NCBI GenBank assembly: GCA_013177795.1
Contig: JABLXY010000002.1
Coordinates: 744,001 to 808,000 of the forward strand
Length of the DNA stretch: 64,000 nt
DNA from: Syntrophaceae bacterium
Lineage (GTDB): Bacteria > Desulfobacterota > Syntrophia > Syntrophales > UBA2192
Direction: 5' to 3'
Each line of letters begins with the position of its first letter. Positions within the stretch are counted from its first letter, which is position 1. The translations under genes were made by a program, and so were the position numbers. Of the stretch, positions 33,758 through 41,101 are shown one piece after another. Below the pieces are notes generated by a model. The model was given only the letters and a program-made list of their open reading frames with translations. It was not told the DNA's origin and did not search any database.

Positions 33758-33767
33758 TAACACTTGA
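32715..33767 (+). CDS. IS256-family (Mutator-type) transposase, main ORF
   Basis: A 350-residue transposase from GTG 32715. Family marks are ELGDIELRVPRSR, the GISTRKIAHAL helix, and DDE-site segments with acidic residues in LLFDGVVLKRR, EMIITDGGRGLLAALP and RTTNLIERRFREVRRRTRPMGVF. Length is a little short of a full IS256 transposase because the first part lies in the preceding frame. The stop codon lies 8 bp beyond the recognisable right inverted end, so the last codons may be supplied by target DNA. Confidence 0.85.
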   Translation: MNDRLDRYLDEVGRSLADRRNGSYCRHLLTELGDIELRVPRSRKTSMIGVVRAYARRIGCVERMILACFVLGISTRKIAHALMPVLGEPVSATTVSRVARRLDAAVSAFHRRPLRRAYRFLLFDGVVLKRRTGAGASTRVVLVVLGVTAQGRKEIIDFRIAHAESQSAWEVFLTDLYRRGLTGEGLEMIITDGGRGLLAALPFVYPQVPLQRCWVHKTRNVLNYARKSDQAAMKKDLHAISHAASLREAQAVLQRFCRIWRPLYPKAVKSLMSHEEELLAFFRLPHPKLWPTIRTTNLIERRFREVRRRTRPMGVFSDRTSMERILYAIFTHENLKEKTMTPFLVMTHNT

Positions 33768-33784
33768 CGTTACCCGGCACGGCG

Positions 33785-33817
33785 AAAAAGAGCCGTGGCT
33801 CTTTCGGGCCACGGCTC
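33785..33817 (-). terminator. rho-independent terminator of the acyl-CoA dehydrogenase gene
   Basis: On the minus strand GAGCCGTGGC (33817-33808) pairs with GCCACGGCTC (33799-33790) and is followed by five T. Confidence 0.85.
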
Positions 33818-33842
33818 TCGCGGGTTGCAGGGACGCTGAGGA

Positions 33843-35033
33843 TTACAGACCGCTCTTGAAGTTGTCCCTCATGAGCTCGCGGGCGATGATCATGCGCCGG
33901 ATTTCGGAGGTGCCGGCGCCGATTTCCCACAGCTTCTGATCCAGGAAGTGGCGGGTCACGCCGTACTCGGTGCAGTAGCCGTAGCCGCCGTGGATCTGGA
34001 TCGCGTCGAGACCGATCTTGGTGCCCATCTCGCCGCAGAACAGCAGGGAGGCCGCGGCCATGCGGTCGAGGTCCGTTCCCTTGCCGCCGGACTTGTTCTC
34101 GAGCGAGTCGCAGTAGGCGGCGGCGCTGTACGCCATCCAGCGGGAGGCCTTGTAGCCGCAGTACATGTTCGCGAGCTTCTCCTGGATGGACTGGAAGGAG
34201 GCGATGGGCTTGCCGAACTGGACGCGCTCCTGGGCGTACTTCAGGGAGAGCTCGAGGCAGCTGCGCATCGACCCGAGGGCGCAGCCCGACAGGGTGATGC
34301 GCTCGGTGCAGAGGCCGGAGGTCAGGACGGCCACGCCCTTGTTGAGGCCGCCGATGAGGTTCTCTTCCGGGAGCTCCATGTCCTCGAAGGTCACGAGACC
34401 CGTGGGCGACGTCCTCATGCCCCACTTCTTGATCTTCTCGCAGGACCAGCCCTTGGTCTTCTTGGGGAAGCAGAAGAAGGTGGAGATGCCGTGGGGGCCC
34501 TTGTCGGGGTCCGTCTTGGCGTAGAACACCATGAAGTCGGCGACGGGGCCGTTGGTGATGAAGATCTTGCTGCCGTTGATGACCCACTTGTCGCCCTTCT
34601 TGATGGCGCGGGTCTTCATGCTCATGGCGTCGGAGCCGGCGTTGGGCTCGGTGATGCCGAGGCAGCCGATGTACTCGCCCGTGCAGGACTTGGGCAGGAT
34701 TTCCATCTTCTGCTTTTCCGTCGCATTGCGGCGGAAGTTGTCGAAGCACAGCGTCTGGCTGGCGCCGACCGTCATCGAGAGGGCGTTGCTGACGCGGGCG
34801 ATGGTCTCATAGGCCAGCAGGGTCTCCACATACCCCATGCCGGCTCCGCCGTACTTCTCCTCGAACACGATGCCGTTGATGCCGAGATTGCCGGTCTCCC
34901 TGAAGAGGCCCTCGGGCATCACGTCCGCCTCGTACGCGTGCTCCATCTGGGGCTCGAGCCAGCTCACAGCCCACTTGTACACGCTGTCCTCGAGCATCTT
35001 TTGTTCTTCGGTGAAATTGAAATTCAACGCCAT
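33843..35033 (-). CDS. acyl-CoA dehydrogenase (isovaleryl/long-chain-type catalytic base)
   Basis: A 396-residue FAD enzyme oxidising acyl-CoA thioesters at the alpha-beta position. Typical segments are YGGAGMGYVE, CLGITEPNAGSDA, WVINGSKIFITNG, the VQFGKPIASFQSIQEKLA helix and QIHGGYGYCTEYGVTRHFLD. The usual glutamate of the C-terminal YEGTS motif is absent (IGAGTSEIRR); instead a glutamate is present in TSGLCTERITL (about 245), the position used by isovaleryl- and long-chain enzymes. The ATG at 35033 has GGGAGG 9 nt upstream. A leader of about 200 nt separates it from its promoter. Confidence 0.92.
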   Translation of the reverse strand: MALNFNFTEEQKMLEDSVYKWAVSWLEPQMEHAYEADVMPEGLFRETGNLGINGIVFEEKYGGAGMGYVETLLAYETIARVSNALSMTVGASQTLCFDNFRRNATEKQKMEILPKSCTGEYIGCLGITEPNAGSDAMSMKTRAIKKGDKWVINGSKIFITNGPVADFMVFYAKTDPDKGPHGISTFFCFPKKTKGWSCEKIKKWGMRTSPTGLVTFEDMELPEENLIGGLNKGVAVLTSGLCTERITLSGCALGSMRSCLELSLKYAQERVQFGKPIASFQSIQEKLANMYCGYKASRWMAYSAAAYCDSLENKSGGKGTDLDRMAAASLLFCGEMGTKIGLDAIQIHGGYGYCTEYGVTRHFLDQKLWEIGAGTSEIRRMIIARELMRDNFKSGL

Positions 35034-35242
35034 AACCAACTACCTCCCTTTCTTAAAATTTGGCCCCTGAGCGCGAATTACGGATCTTTCCTGTGCCGGC
35101 GCAATAGCGTGAGCCTCATGGTGCAACTCGCCCGGGGTGATCCTCTCTCTCTGTCTGTTCTCAGGCGTGGCGAAAGAACGGTGGGGCAGGGATGCGCGAG
35201 CGCCCTGCAACCGGCTATCGGGCATCCCGATAAAACGCGTGA

Positions 35243-35271
35243 CATATACCGAATTGCGGACCGTCTGTCAA
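35243..35271 (-). promoter_or_regulatory. sigma-70 promoter of the acyl-CoA dehydrogenase gene
   Basis: Minus strand TTGACA (35271-35266) and TATATG (35248-35243), 17 bp apart; start near 35236. The GTGC palindromes at 35403-35502 lie upstream of this promoter as well as upstream of the sigma-54 promoter reading the other way. Confidence 0.6.
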
Positions 35272-35402
35272 GGTAAAAACACCTCCCGGCGGGGACAACC
35301 GCGTCACTTCGGCGGGTGCGGCGTTTGCCGCGGGGAAGCGGGCAGGTCCGGGTACATCCGATGAGAGAGAACGGCCCCTGCGTTGCGCCAACCGGACCGG
35401 GT

Positions 35403-35502
35403 GTGCGATATGCGAACATATAGTTCTAATATCGCACGGAGAGTAAATGCCTTCCCTAGGGCAATTGCATGGGAACGAACATATCTAGTGCGAATATCGC
35501 AC
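35403..35502. promoter_or_regulatory. candidate activator binding sites upstream of sRNA A
   Basis: GTGCGATATGCGAAC (35403-35417), a half-site ATATCGCAC (35429-35437) that also forms 9-bp arms with 35403-35411, and a perfect GTGCGAATATCGCAC (35488-35502). The last is 140 bp upstream of the -24 element, a usual enhancer distance. The same signatures occur next to the activator gene. Confidence 0.6.
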
Positions 35503-35641
35503 GATTCATCCCCTCTCCGCTTCGTTGCTGCTGCGCCGGATTCCGGACCGTCGCGGCCGAACATCGGCTAACACAACGATATCATTGAAGCCTTCATCAA
35601 TGACTCCTTCACGGGGTATGCATCGTCACCGTTTCTTCTAT

Positions 35642-35657
35642 TGGCATCGTTATTGCT
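35642..35657 (+). promoter_or_regulatory. sigma-54 (-24/-12) promoter of sRNA A
   Basis: TGGCATCGTTATTGCT has GG (35643-35644) and GC (35655-35656) 10 bp apart, with the TTGC of the -12 consensus. Fourteen of the sixteen bases match the promoter at 46424. Predicted start about 35668. Confidence 0.75.
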
Positions 35658-35667
35658 AACTTGTCAG

Positions 35668-35954
35668 CACAGCGCATCAGGAAATACCCAAGACCCTGAC
35701 AGACCCCCAAGTTTCCTGGCGCTTGCTTTGAAAGAGGCTGATCGGTGGATGGTTTTGGTCCCTCCTTTCCATCCACCGATGCCCTTTCAAAAGGACCTGC
35801 CCCGAATCCCATCCTCAGACGAAATTTTCGACAACGGGTCCCGGCGCCGGCTCTGCAGCACGTCTTTTCGTGATGCGTGGCGGCATGTCGCGACCTGTCG
35901 TTGCAGGCCGCCGGCGTGACAGTAAAAAGCCGGCCCCGCAAGGAGCCGGCTTTT
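35668..35954 (+). ncRNA. predicted sigma-54-dependent small RNA A
   Basis: No convincing coding sequence lies downstream of the promoter. The transcript holds a long hairpin (35727-35791): outer stem TTTGAAAG/CTTTCAAA, a GGC/GCC step, inner stem ATCGGTGGATGG/CCATCCACCGAT and the loop TTTTGGTCCCTCCTTT. The inner stem-loop is shared with sRNA B. A 5' part (35662-35715) can pair GTCAG with CTGAC and GGAAA with TTTCC. The 3' end is not certain; the first good terminator is at 35924-35954. Confidence 0.65.
35924..35954. terminator. bidirectional terminator between sRNA A and the fatty acid carrier gene
   Basis: GCCGGC (35929-35934) pairs with GCCGGC (35945-35950); AAAAA on one side and TTTT on the other give a T run in both directions. 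It ends the minus-strand carrier gene and may end sRNA A. Confidence 0.75.
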
Positions 35955-35987
35955 CTGATGGGTTCGGCCAAGCTTGAAGCGCTTTTC

Positions 35988-37343
35988 TTACATCACCCCG
36001 AAACCGAGGAGCAGGGCAAACACCGTGAGGATGGCGCCCCACCACAGGAGGATCATCGTCGTGTAGCCCATGATGTCCTTGGCCGAGAGTCCCGCCAGAC
36101 CCAGCAGCGGCAGGGCCCAGAAGGGTTGGATCATGTTCGTCCACTGGTCGCCCCAGGCCACCATCATGGCGGACTTCACCATGTCGATGTTCATCATCTT
36201 GGCCGCCTCGACGGTGATCGGCCCCTGGACGGCCCACTGACCGCCGCCGGAGGGGACGAACATGTTGATCACGCCGGCGGACCAGAACTGGAACATGTAG
36301 AAGGTCTCCTTCGTGGAGATGGCCACGAACCACCCGGCGATGACCTTGGCCAGCCCCGTGCCGATCATCACCCCCATGATCCCGCCGTAGAGGGGGAACT
36401 GCAGGGCGATGCCGCCGGCGGACCTGATGGCAATGTTCATGGCCCGGACGTAGTTGATGGGCTTGCGGTGCAGGATCACCCCGAGGATGAAGAAGAGGAA
36501 GATGACGATGTTGAGGTTGAGGTCGAAGCCCTTCTTGATGAAGTGGTTGACCAGGTAAACGACGCCGAGGGCCGCGAAGACGAAGTTGATGATGTAGCTG
36601 TGGTCGATCCGCTCGGCCAGTGTCGGGTTTGCGGGCCTCTCGACCTCGACGGTCTCGCCCAGCAGCTCCTTCGCCCGTTCCGCCGTCAGGCCGACGGAAT
36701 CCTCTTCTTTCGGATGCATGAAATAGAAGAGGAACGGGATGGTGAACAGCATGATCAGGACGGGGATTATGTTCCACGGGGCCAGGATCGTATCGGAGAT
36801 CGGCACGACCTGGCCGGTGATCTTCTCGATCAGGTTCAGGTTGGACTTGGGCGTCGCAAGCAGCAGGGGGACCGACCCCGAGAAGCCCATGTGCCAGATG
36901 CCCAGTGAGCTGTAGGCCGCGGCGATGAGGAGAGGGAAGTCCGACTTTCTCTGCCTGTTGGCGATCTCGAGGGCCAGGAAGCCGCCCACGATGAGGCCGA
37001 AGCCCCAGTTGATCCATCCCGCCAGGCTGGCCACGAAGGCCGTGATCATGGCGCCCTTGACAGGGGTCGTCGCCAGGGCGGCGATCCCGTTGAGGACCCG
37101 GCTGACAGGCGGCGTGAGCGCCAGGCAGTACCCCGTCACGAGGATCAGGATCATCTGCATGGCGAAGGCGATGATGCCGTAGATGCCGTCACCCCACGTC
37201 GTGATGACCTTCATGATGTCCGACGGGGTGAAGACGAGGGCCAGGACGGCCGTCAGAAGGGTCAGCAGGATGGCGAACAGGTACGCGTCGGGGAGATAGT
37301 GCCGCATGAGATAGGTGAAAAAACCAGCCAATCTCCTAATCAT
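35988..37343 (-). CDS. atoE: short-chain fatty acid transporter (AtoE family)
   Basis: A 451-residue membrane protein with about 11 segments that would move acetoacetate, butyrate or similar acids. Family segments are RRLAGFFTYLMRHYLPDAYLFAILLTLL near the start, ASLAGWINWGFGLIVGGFLA, the central YAGG-like GGIALQFPLYGGIMGVMIGTGLA, and INMFVPSGGGQWAVQGP. The ATG at 37343 has AAAGGAGG 7 nt upstream. This Shine-Dalgarno region shares 11 nt of perfect complementarity with the loop of sRNA A and B. A roughly 250-nt structured leader precedes it. It fits fatty acid beta-oxidation together with the nearby acyl-CoA dehydrogenase. Confidence 0.9.
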   Translation of the reverse strand: MIRRLAGFFTYLMRHYLPDAYLFAILLTLLTAVLALVFTPSDIMKVITTWGDGIYGIIAFAMQMILILVTGYCLALTPPVSRVLNGIAALATTPVKGAMITAFVASLAGWINWGFGLIVGGFLALEIANRQRKSDFPLLIAAAYSSLGIWHMGFSGSVPLLLATPKSNLNLIEKITGQVVPISDTILAPWNIIPVLIMLFTIPFLFYFMHPKEEDSVGLTAERAKELLGETVEVERPANPTLAERIDHSYIINFVFAALGVVYLVNHFIKKGFDLNLNIVIFLFFILGVILHRKPINYVRAMNIAIRSAGGIALQFPLYGGIMGVMIGTGLAKVIAGWFVAISTKETFYMFQFWSAGVINMFVPSGGGQWAVQGPITVEAAKMMNIDMVKSAMMVAWGDQWTNMIQPFWALPLLGLAGLSAKDIMGYTTMILLWWGAILTVFALLLGFGVM

Positions 37344-37600
37344 GATGAAACCTCCTTTCCACAACTCCTGTTTGGCCCCGCAGCCGTGCGGGGCCCTTCG
37401 CTTGTGGGTCGAATAAGACGGACAATAACGGAATCTATACGTCGGGAGGCGCTGCCGGTGAGGATGCAACCCCTCCTTGTACACCTCAGGCAGAACGACG
37501 AGGATGTCCGGGAATCCCCGGACCCGCTGTGATTTGAACCCCCAGGGTGCCTCAACGCACCCAGCGGTTCTATATCCAATTTAAAGGGTTTTTTCCAGCA
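37344..37600 (-). other. structured leader region upstream of atoE
   Basis: The gap 37344-37649 has no gene. On the minus strand it contains, in order, an outer stem CCGCTG/CAGCGG enclosing GGGTGC-GTTGAG-GCACCC, then GTCCGGG-GATT-CCCGGAC (about 37505-37523), and close to the start codon GGCCCCGCA-GCCG-TGCGGGGCC (about 37374-37395). The density of hairpins suggests a regulated 5' leader. It does not match a riboswitch that I recognise. Confidence 0.4.
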
Positions 37601-37649
37601 TTTTTGTTGTCCCCGGGTGGGGGGACGTGCCGTTACGACGGGGCGGGGT

Positions 37650-38453
37650 TCAGAGCCTGTATCGGAGCTCGTTGCGCACGGGGGTGCCCTGGGCGGACAC
37701 GGTGACGATCTCGCCGACGGCCTCCAGGTCGGCCATCCGGCGCACGGTGCCCTGGAGGATGATGGCCTTGCCGTCGAAGAAAACCTTGAGCGTCGGGATC
37801 CGGATTCGGGGGCTCGTGGCGATGTGGGCCTTGATCCGGGCCGCGAGCATCCGGCCCCGCAGCTGCTCCCACGCTTCCAGGGTGAGCTTCCCCGCCTTCT
37901 CCTGAAGGGCCCCGCAGAGGACATCGGTGATTTCCTGGAAGGACTGCACGGCGGTGTTGAAGACCATGTCGAAGGCGGTGACGTCGTACCAGTCGCGGTG
38001 GAAGTTGGCCCGGACGAACGCCGCGCGGTCGCTGTCCATCTTCTCGATGAGCCGGGCCGCCGTCTTGCGGTCCACCCCGTCCTTGCGCATCACCCGCTCG
38101 ATGCGCTGTTCGACGGGCGCCGTCAGGCGCACCCGAAGCACGTGGGGGAGACCCTCGAGAAGGAAGTTGGCGCCCCGCCCGACGAGCACGACACGGTCTT
38201 CCATGGCGCGCTCGTAGATATAGCAGTCCACGAGAGCCATGAGGCCCTGGTACTCCCAGTCGAAGCGCTCCCAGATCGTGGGGCGGTCCTCGTCGACCTC
38301 GCGGAGCAGGGAGATCCAGTGCTCCCCCCGCGACCGCAGGTCGGCCAGGATTCGTTCCTTCCCTACGTAGTCGTAACCCATCCGCTCCGCGACGGCGGTC
38401 CCGATCTCCTGCCCTCCGCTCCGGTATTCACGGGATATGGTGAGAATGGCCAT
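37650..38453 (-). CDS. cytidylate-kinase-like protein with C-terminal BON-like domain
   Basis: A 267-residue protein. The first 190 residues follow the cytidylate-kinase-like P-loop family: ILTISREYRSGGQEIGTAVAERMGYDYV at the start, VVLVGRGANFLL and LRVRLTAPVEQRIERVM, with the arginines of a lid region. The P-loop (SREYRSGGQEIG) is atypical of true nucleotide kinases. The last 70 residues (IPTLKVFFDGKAIILQGTVRRMADLEAVGEIV) look like a BON domain, which binds lipids or envelope proteins. This pairing is known in Deltaproteobacteria, without a settled function. Confidence 0.7.
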   Translation of the reverse strand: MAILTISREYRSGGQEIGTAVAERMGYDYVGKERILADLRSRGEHWISLLREVDEDRPTIWERFDWEYQGLMALVDCYIYERAMEDRVVLVGRGANFLLEGLPHVLRVRLTAPVEQRIERVMRKDGVDRKTAARLIEKMDSDRAAFVRANFHRDWYDVTAFDMVFNTAVQSFQEITDVLCGALQEKAGKLTLEAWEQLRGRMLAARIKAHIATSPRIRIPTLKVFFDGKAIILQGTVRRMADLEAVGEIVTVSAQGTPVRNELRYRL

Positions 38454-38517
38454 GGCTTCATCCCCAGGCGGTCTTCCTGCGACTCGTGGGGTACGGGCCC
38501 GCCGCGGGGGCGGGCGG

Positions 38518-39219
38518 TCATGTTTTCCCGGCGATTTTCCAGCGGACCCACAGCTTGCCGGCTGCGATCACGCCGACGGCGAAAAAGGCCTCCAACGCAT
38601 ACTGCGCCCACACCGGGGCCGGAAAGCGCTCGACGATGACGGGGTCGGTGATGATCATCTCGGCCCCGACCTTGCCGAGCACGGCCGCCCCGATGTAGAT
38701 GATCCACGGGTACTTGTCCATCAGCATCGACAGCAGGCTGCTCGTGAAGACGACGAAGGGGATGCTCAGGCCGAGGCCGAAGAGGAGCAGAAACAGGTTC
38801 CCCTTCGACGCCCCGGCCACGGCCAGCACGTTGTCCAAGGACATGGTGATGTCGGCGACCACGATGACCCAGAGCGCCTGCCAGATCGTCTTCGACTCCC
38901 GGTGAACCTCCTCGCCCGGGTTGCCCTCGATGAAGAGCTTCACGCCGATCCAGAGGATGATAAGGCCCCCGGCGAATTTCAGGTACGGGGTCTGCAGGAG
39001 CTGGGCCGCGAAGAAGGTAAGCGCGACCCGCAGGAGAACCGCGGCCCCGGAGCCGAGCAGGATTCCTGCCTGCCGCTGTTTGCGGGGCAGGGACCGCACC
39101 GCCATGGCGATGATGACGGCGTTGTCTCCGGCCAGGATGAGGTCGATGAGGATGATGCTCAGAAGGGCGGCGAAGAATTCCCAGCTGAAGCTGATGTGTC
39201 CCAGGATATCCGGCGTCAC
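38518..39219 (-). CDS. TerC-family integral membrane protein (YjbE-like)
   Basis: A 233-residue protein with about seven membrane segments. The two family repeats both have the acidic motif: ILIDLILAGDNAVIIAMAVR and VVADITMSLDNVLAVAGASKG, whose aspartates form a likely metal path. TerC proteins export manganese or related metals; a tellurium role is not implied. The GTG at 39219 is chosen because AGGAGAG lies 8 nt upstream and the first membrane segment follows directly; the frame extends to 39297 without a good start. Confidence 0.85.
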   Translation of the reverse strand: MTPDILGHISFSWEFFAALLSIILIDLILAGDNAVIIAMAVRSLPRKQRQAGILLGSGAAVLLRVALTFFAAQLLQTPYLKFAGGLIILWIGVKLFIEGNPGEEVHRESKTIWQALWVIVVADITMSLDNVLAVAGASKGNLFLLLFGLGLSIPFVVFTSSLLSMLMDKYPWIIYIGAAVLGKVGAEMIITDPVIVERFPAPVWAQYALEAFFAVGVIAAGKLWVRWKIAGKT

Positions 39220-39418
39220 TGCGGGGTCTCTCCTGTTTTTCTCTCTCCCCCTTCGGGGCGCGATCCGGGGCCTTGCGCTAAGTCGCGAAAGTCGCACAAA
39301 CCCCTCTGTTTGTCAATCAAAATGATCTTCTGCCAGGGCGATCCGAAGCTCCCGCTGCGGGGCCGTTGTGCCCTTTCCGGAAGGGCCGCCCGATGGCCCC
39401 GCAACCCCAGATTCCCGC

Positions 39419-39446
39419 TTGCAAGATGGGGGGTTGTTGTTATAAT
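39419..39446 (+). promoter_or_regulatory. sigma-70 promoter of the 39.5-kb operon
   Basis: TTGCAA (39419-39424) and a perfect TATAAT (39441-39446) with a 16-bp spacer, 60 bp before the ATG at 39506. Confidence 0.7.
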
Positions 39447-39505
39447 ACTCAATCTTTGCGCCCGGCCGCCCATCGCACGCGGCCTCCGGGCAAGCGGGAG
39501 ACGCC

Positions 39506-39715
39506 ATGTCCAGAGACGCCGAGTTCCTGAGAGAACTGCAGCGCAAGTTCGAGCAGAAGCTCCGTGAGCGCGAGATCGAGGTGATCGAGTACTGGAAGGA
39601 GCGCCTGGACCGGATCTATGCCATGAAACCCGAGGGGATCGCCCCGCTGCAGCTCGAGATCCGGAGACTCTCGGACAACATGGCGAACCGCGTCAAGACG
39701 CTGAAGAAGGGATGA
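39506..39715 (+). CDS. small coiled-coil protein of unknown function
   Basis: A 69-residue charged helical protein (MSRDAEFLRELQRKFEQKLR) with heptad-like hydrophobic spacing and no cysteine. It follows a strong promoter and precedes the HD-domain gene by 1 bp, so both are on one message. I do not recognise a family. Confidence 0.7.
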   Translation: MSRDAEFLRELQRKFEQKLREREIEVIEYWKERLDRIYAMKPEGIAPLQLEIRRLSDNMANRVKTLKKG

Positions 39716-39716
39716 G

Positions 39717-40292
39717 ATGAAGGAGATCGCGAATTTCCTCTTCGAGGTGGGCATGCTCAACAAAACCCCGCGCACGGGGTTTCAGTTTCTCGGCTCCGGC
39801 AAGGAGTCCGTCGCGGAGCACATCCTGCGGACCCTGTTCGTCGGCTATTCGCTCTGCAAGCTCGACCCGTCCGTCGACGAACTGAAGGTGCTCCGGATGT
39901 GCCTCGTCCACGATCTGCCCGAGGCCCGGACGGGCGACATGAACTACATGTACAAGAAATACGTCACCGTCGACGAGGAGAAGGCCGTGCGGGAACTCAC
40001 GGAGAACCTGCCCTTCGGCGACGAGATCAAGGCCGTCCTGAGGGAGTTCAACGAGAAGAAGACCCGGGAGTCCCTGCTGGCGCACGACGCGGACCAGCTC
40101 GGCCTGATCCTGCTGCTCAAGGAGTACGGCGACCTCGGCAACAAGTACAGCCGGGAGTGGCTGGACTATGCCGTCCGCCGGCTCTGCACCGACGAGGGCC
40201 GCAGGCTCGCGGACAGCATTCTCCGGACGGACTGGACGCAGTGGTGGTTCAGGGACAAGAGCGACTGGTGGGTCAACGGAAACCGGAAATAG
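39717..40292 (+). CDS. HD-domain phosphohydrolase (YfbR/HDDC2-like 5'-nucleotidase)
   Basis: A 191-residue HD protein. The metal motif is spread over VAEHILRTLFVG (His), CLVHDLPEARTGD (HD, Glu) and AHDADQLGLILLLKE (Asp), which is the pattern of YfbR and HDDC2 5'-deoxyribonucleotidases. It would dephosphorylate nucleoside monophosphates. The start is 1 bp after the preceding stop; AAGGGATGAG may serve as ribosome binding site. Confidence 0.82.
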   Translation: MKEIANFLFEVGMLNKTPRTGFQFLGSGKESVAEHILRTLFVGYSLCKLDPSVDELKVLRMCLVHDLPEARTGDMNYMYKKYVTVDEEKAVRELTENLPFGDEIKAVLREFNEKKTRESLLAHDADQLGLILLLKEYGDLGNKYSREWLDYAVRRLCTDEGRRLADSILRTDWTQWWFRDKSDWWVNGNRK

Positions 40293-40308
40293 GACAGGGG
40301 GACAGGTG

Positions 40309-41067
40309 ATGAACAGGACCCGTTTGTGGATCTCGGCAGTGACGGCCCTCGCCGTGTCGCTCGCCGGCTGCGCCTCCGACGCGGAGCTCAAGGAAAAGGC
40401 GAAGGGACACCTCCGGATCGGGACGGCGCACATCCAGGCGGGCCAGTACGCCCCGGCCCTCAAGGAGCTGATGGAGGCCGAGAAGCTCACGCCGAACGAC
40501 CCCGCCGTGCACTACAACATGGGGATCGCCTACGAGCGGCGGGGCTTTGTCGATGACGCCGTCAAGGCGCTCCAGAAGGCGATCGCCCTGAAGCCCGATT
40601 ACTCGGAGGCGCACAACTATCTCGGGACGATCCAGCTGTCCCGGGGCCTTTACGACGAGGCCATCGGGTCCTTCAGCCGCGCCTTGGCCAACCCGCTCTA
40701 CGAGACGCCCGCGGTGCCGCTGTACAACATGGGGCGGGCCTACAGGGCCAAGGGAGACCCCCGGGCCGCGCATGCCAGCTTCAGCGAGGCGATCCAGAAG
40801 GAGCCGAACACCTCCCTGCGGTTTGCGCTGGAGCTCAACCTGGGAACCCTTGCGTATGAAAAAGGCTCCTACCTGGAGGCGGAGAGGCACCTGCAGCGAT
40901 CCATCGAGAGAGCGCCCAATCTCGCCGAGGCGCACTACTGGCTCGGCATGACCCAGATGCAGCTCCGCAAGCGCAAGGAGGCCGCCGAGTCCTTCCGGAA
41001 GGTCATCCAGCTTGCCCCCGACTCGGAGTGGGGGACGAAATCCAGGGAGAACCTGGGCAGGCTGTAG
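40309..41067 (+). CDS. TPR lipoprotein (PilF/PilW-like)
   Basis: A 252-residue lipoprotein. The signal peptide ends in the lipobox SLAGC (about residues 17-21), followed by six or so tetratricopeptide repeats from about residue 30 to 245 (for example PAVHYNMGIAYERRGFVDDAVKALQKAIAL and AEAHYWLGMTQMQLRKRKEAAESFRKVI). The layout is like PilF/PilW pilotins of type IV pili, though many TPR lipoproteins share it. It follows the HD gene by 16 bp and precedes the GerMN protein. Confidence 0.78.
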   Translation: MNRTRLWISAVTALAVSLAGCASDAELKEKAKGHLRIGTAHIQAGQYAPALKELMEAEKLTPNDPAVHYNMGIAYERRGFVDDAVKALQKAIALKPDYSEAHNYLGTIQLSRGLYDEAIGSFSRALANPLYETPAVPLYNMGRAYRAKGDPRAAHASFSEAIQKEPNTSLRFALELNLGTLAYEKGSYLEAERHLQRSIERAPNLAEAHYWLGMTQMQLRKRKEAAESFRKVIQLAPDSEWGTKSRENLGRL

Positions 41068-41101
41068 AACGGCACGGCCGGGCCGGCGGAATCGAGTGAT
41101 C

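Noticed and set aside
32509-33766. Target-site duplication of the IS element
   Set aside because: The 8-9 bp next to the inverted ends (ATCATATCT and TAACACTTG) are not the same, also when shifted by a few bases.
35504-35640. A protein-coding gene in the 35.0-36.0 kb gap
   Set aside because: All frames are short, lack ribosome binding sites and are not protein-like. The gap is explained by promoters, binding sites and the small RNA.
37510-37575. tRNA-like T-arm (GGTTCAAATC on the minus strand) upstream of atoE
   Set aside because: The surrounding bases do not form an acceptor stem, a 5-bp T stem or an anticodon arm. It is better explained as part of a hairpin-rich leader.
37565-37585. GG-N10-GC match upstream of atoE as a third sigma-54 promoter
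   Set aside because: GGATATAGAACCGC has the spacing but neither the CAC after GG nor the TT before GC, and no GTGC dyad was found nearby. Too weak to report.
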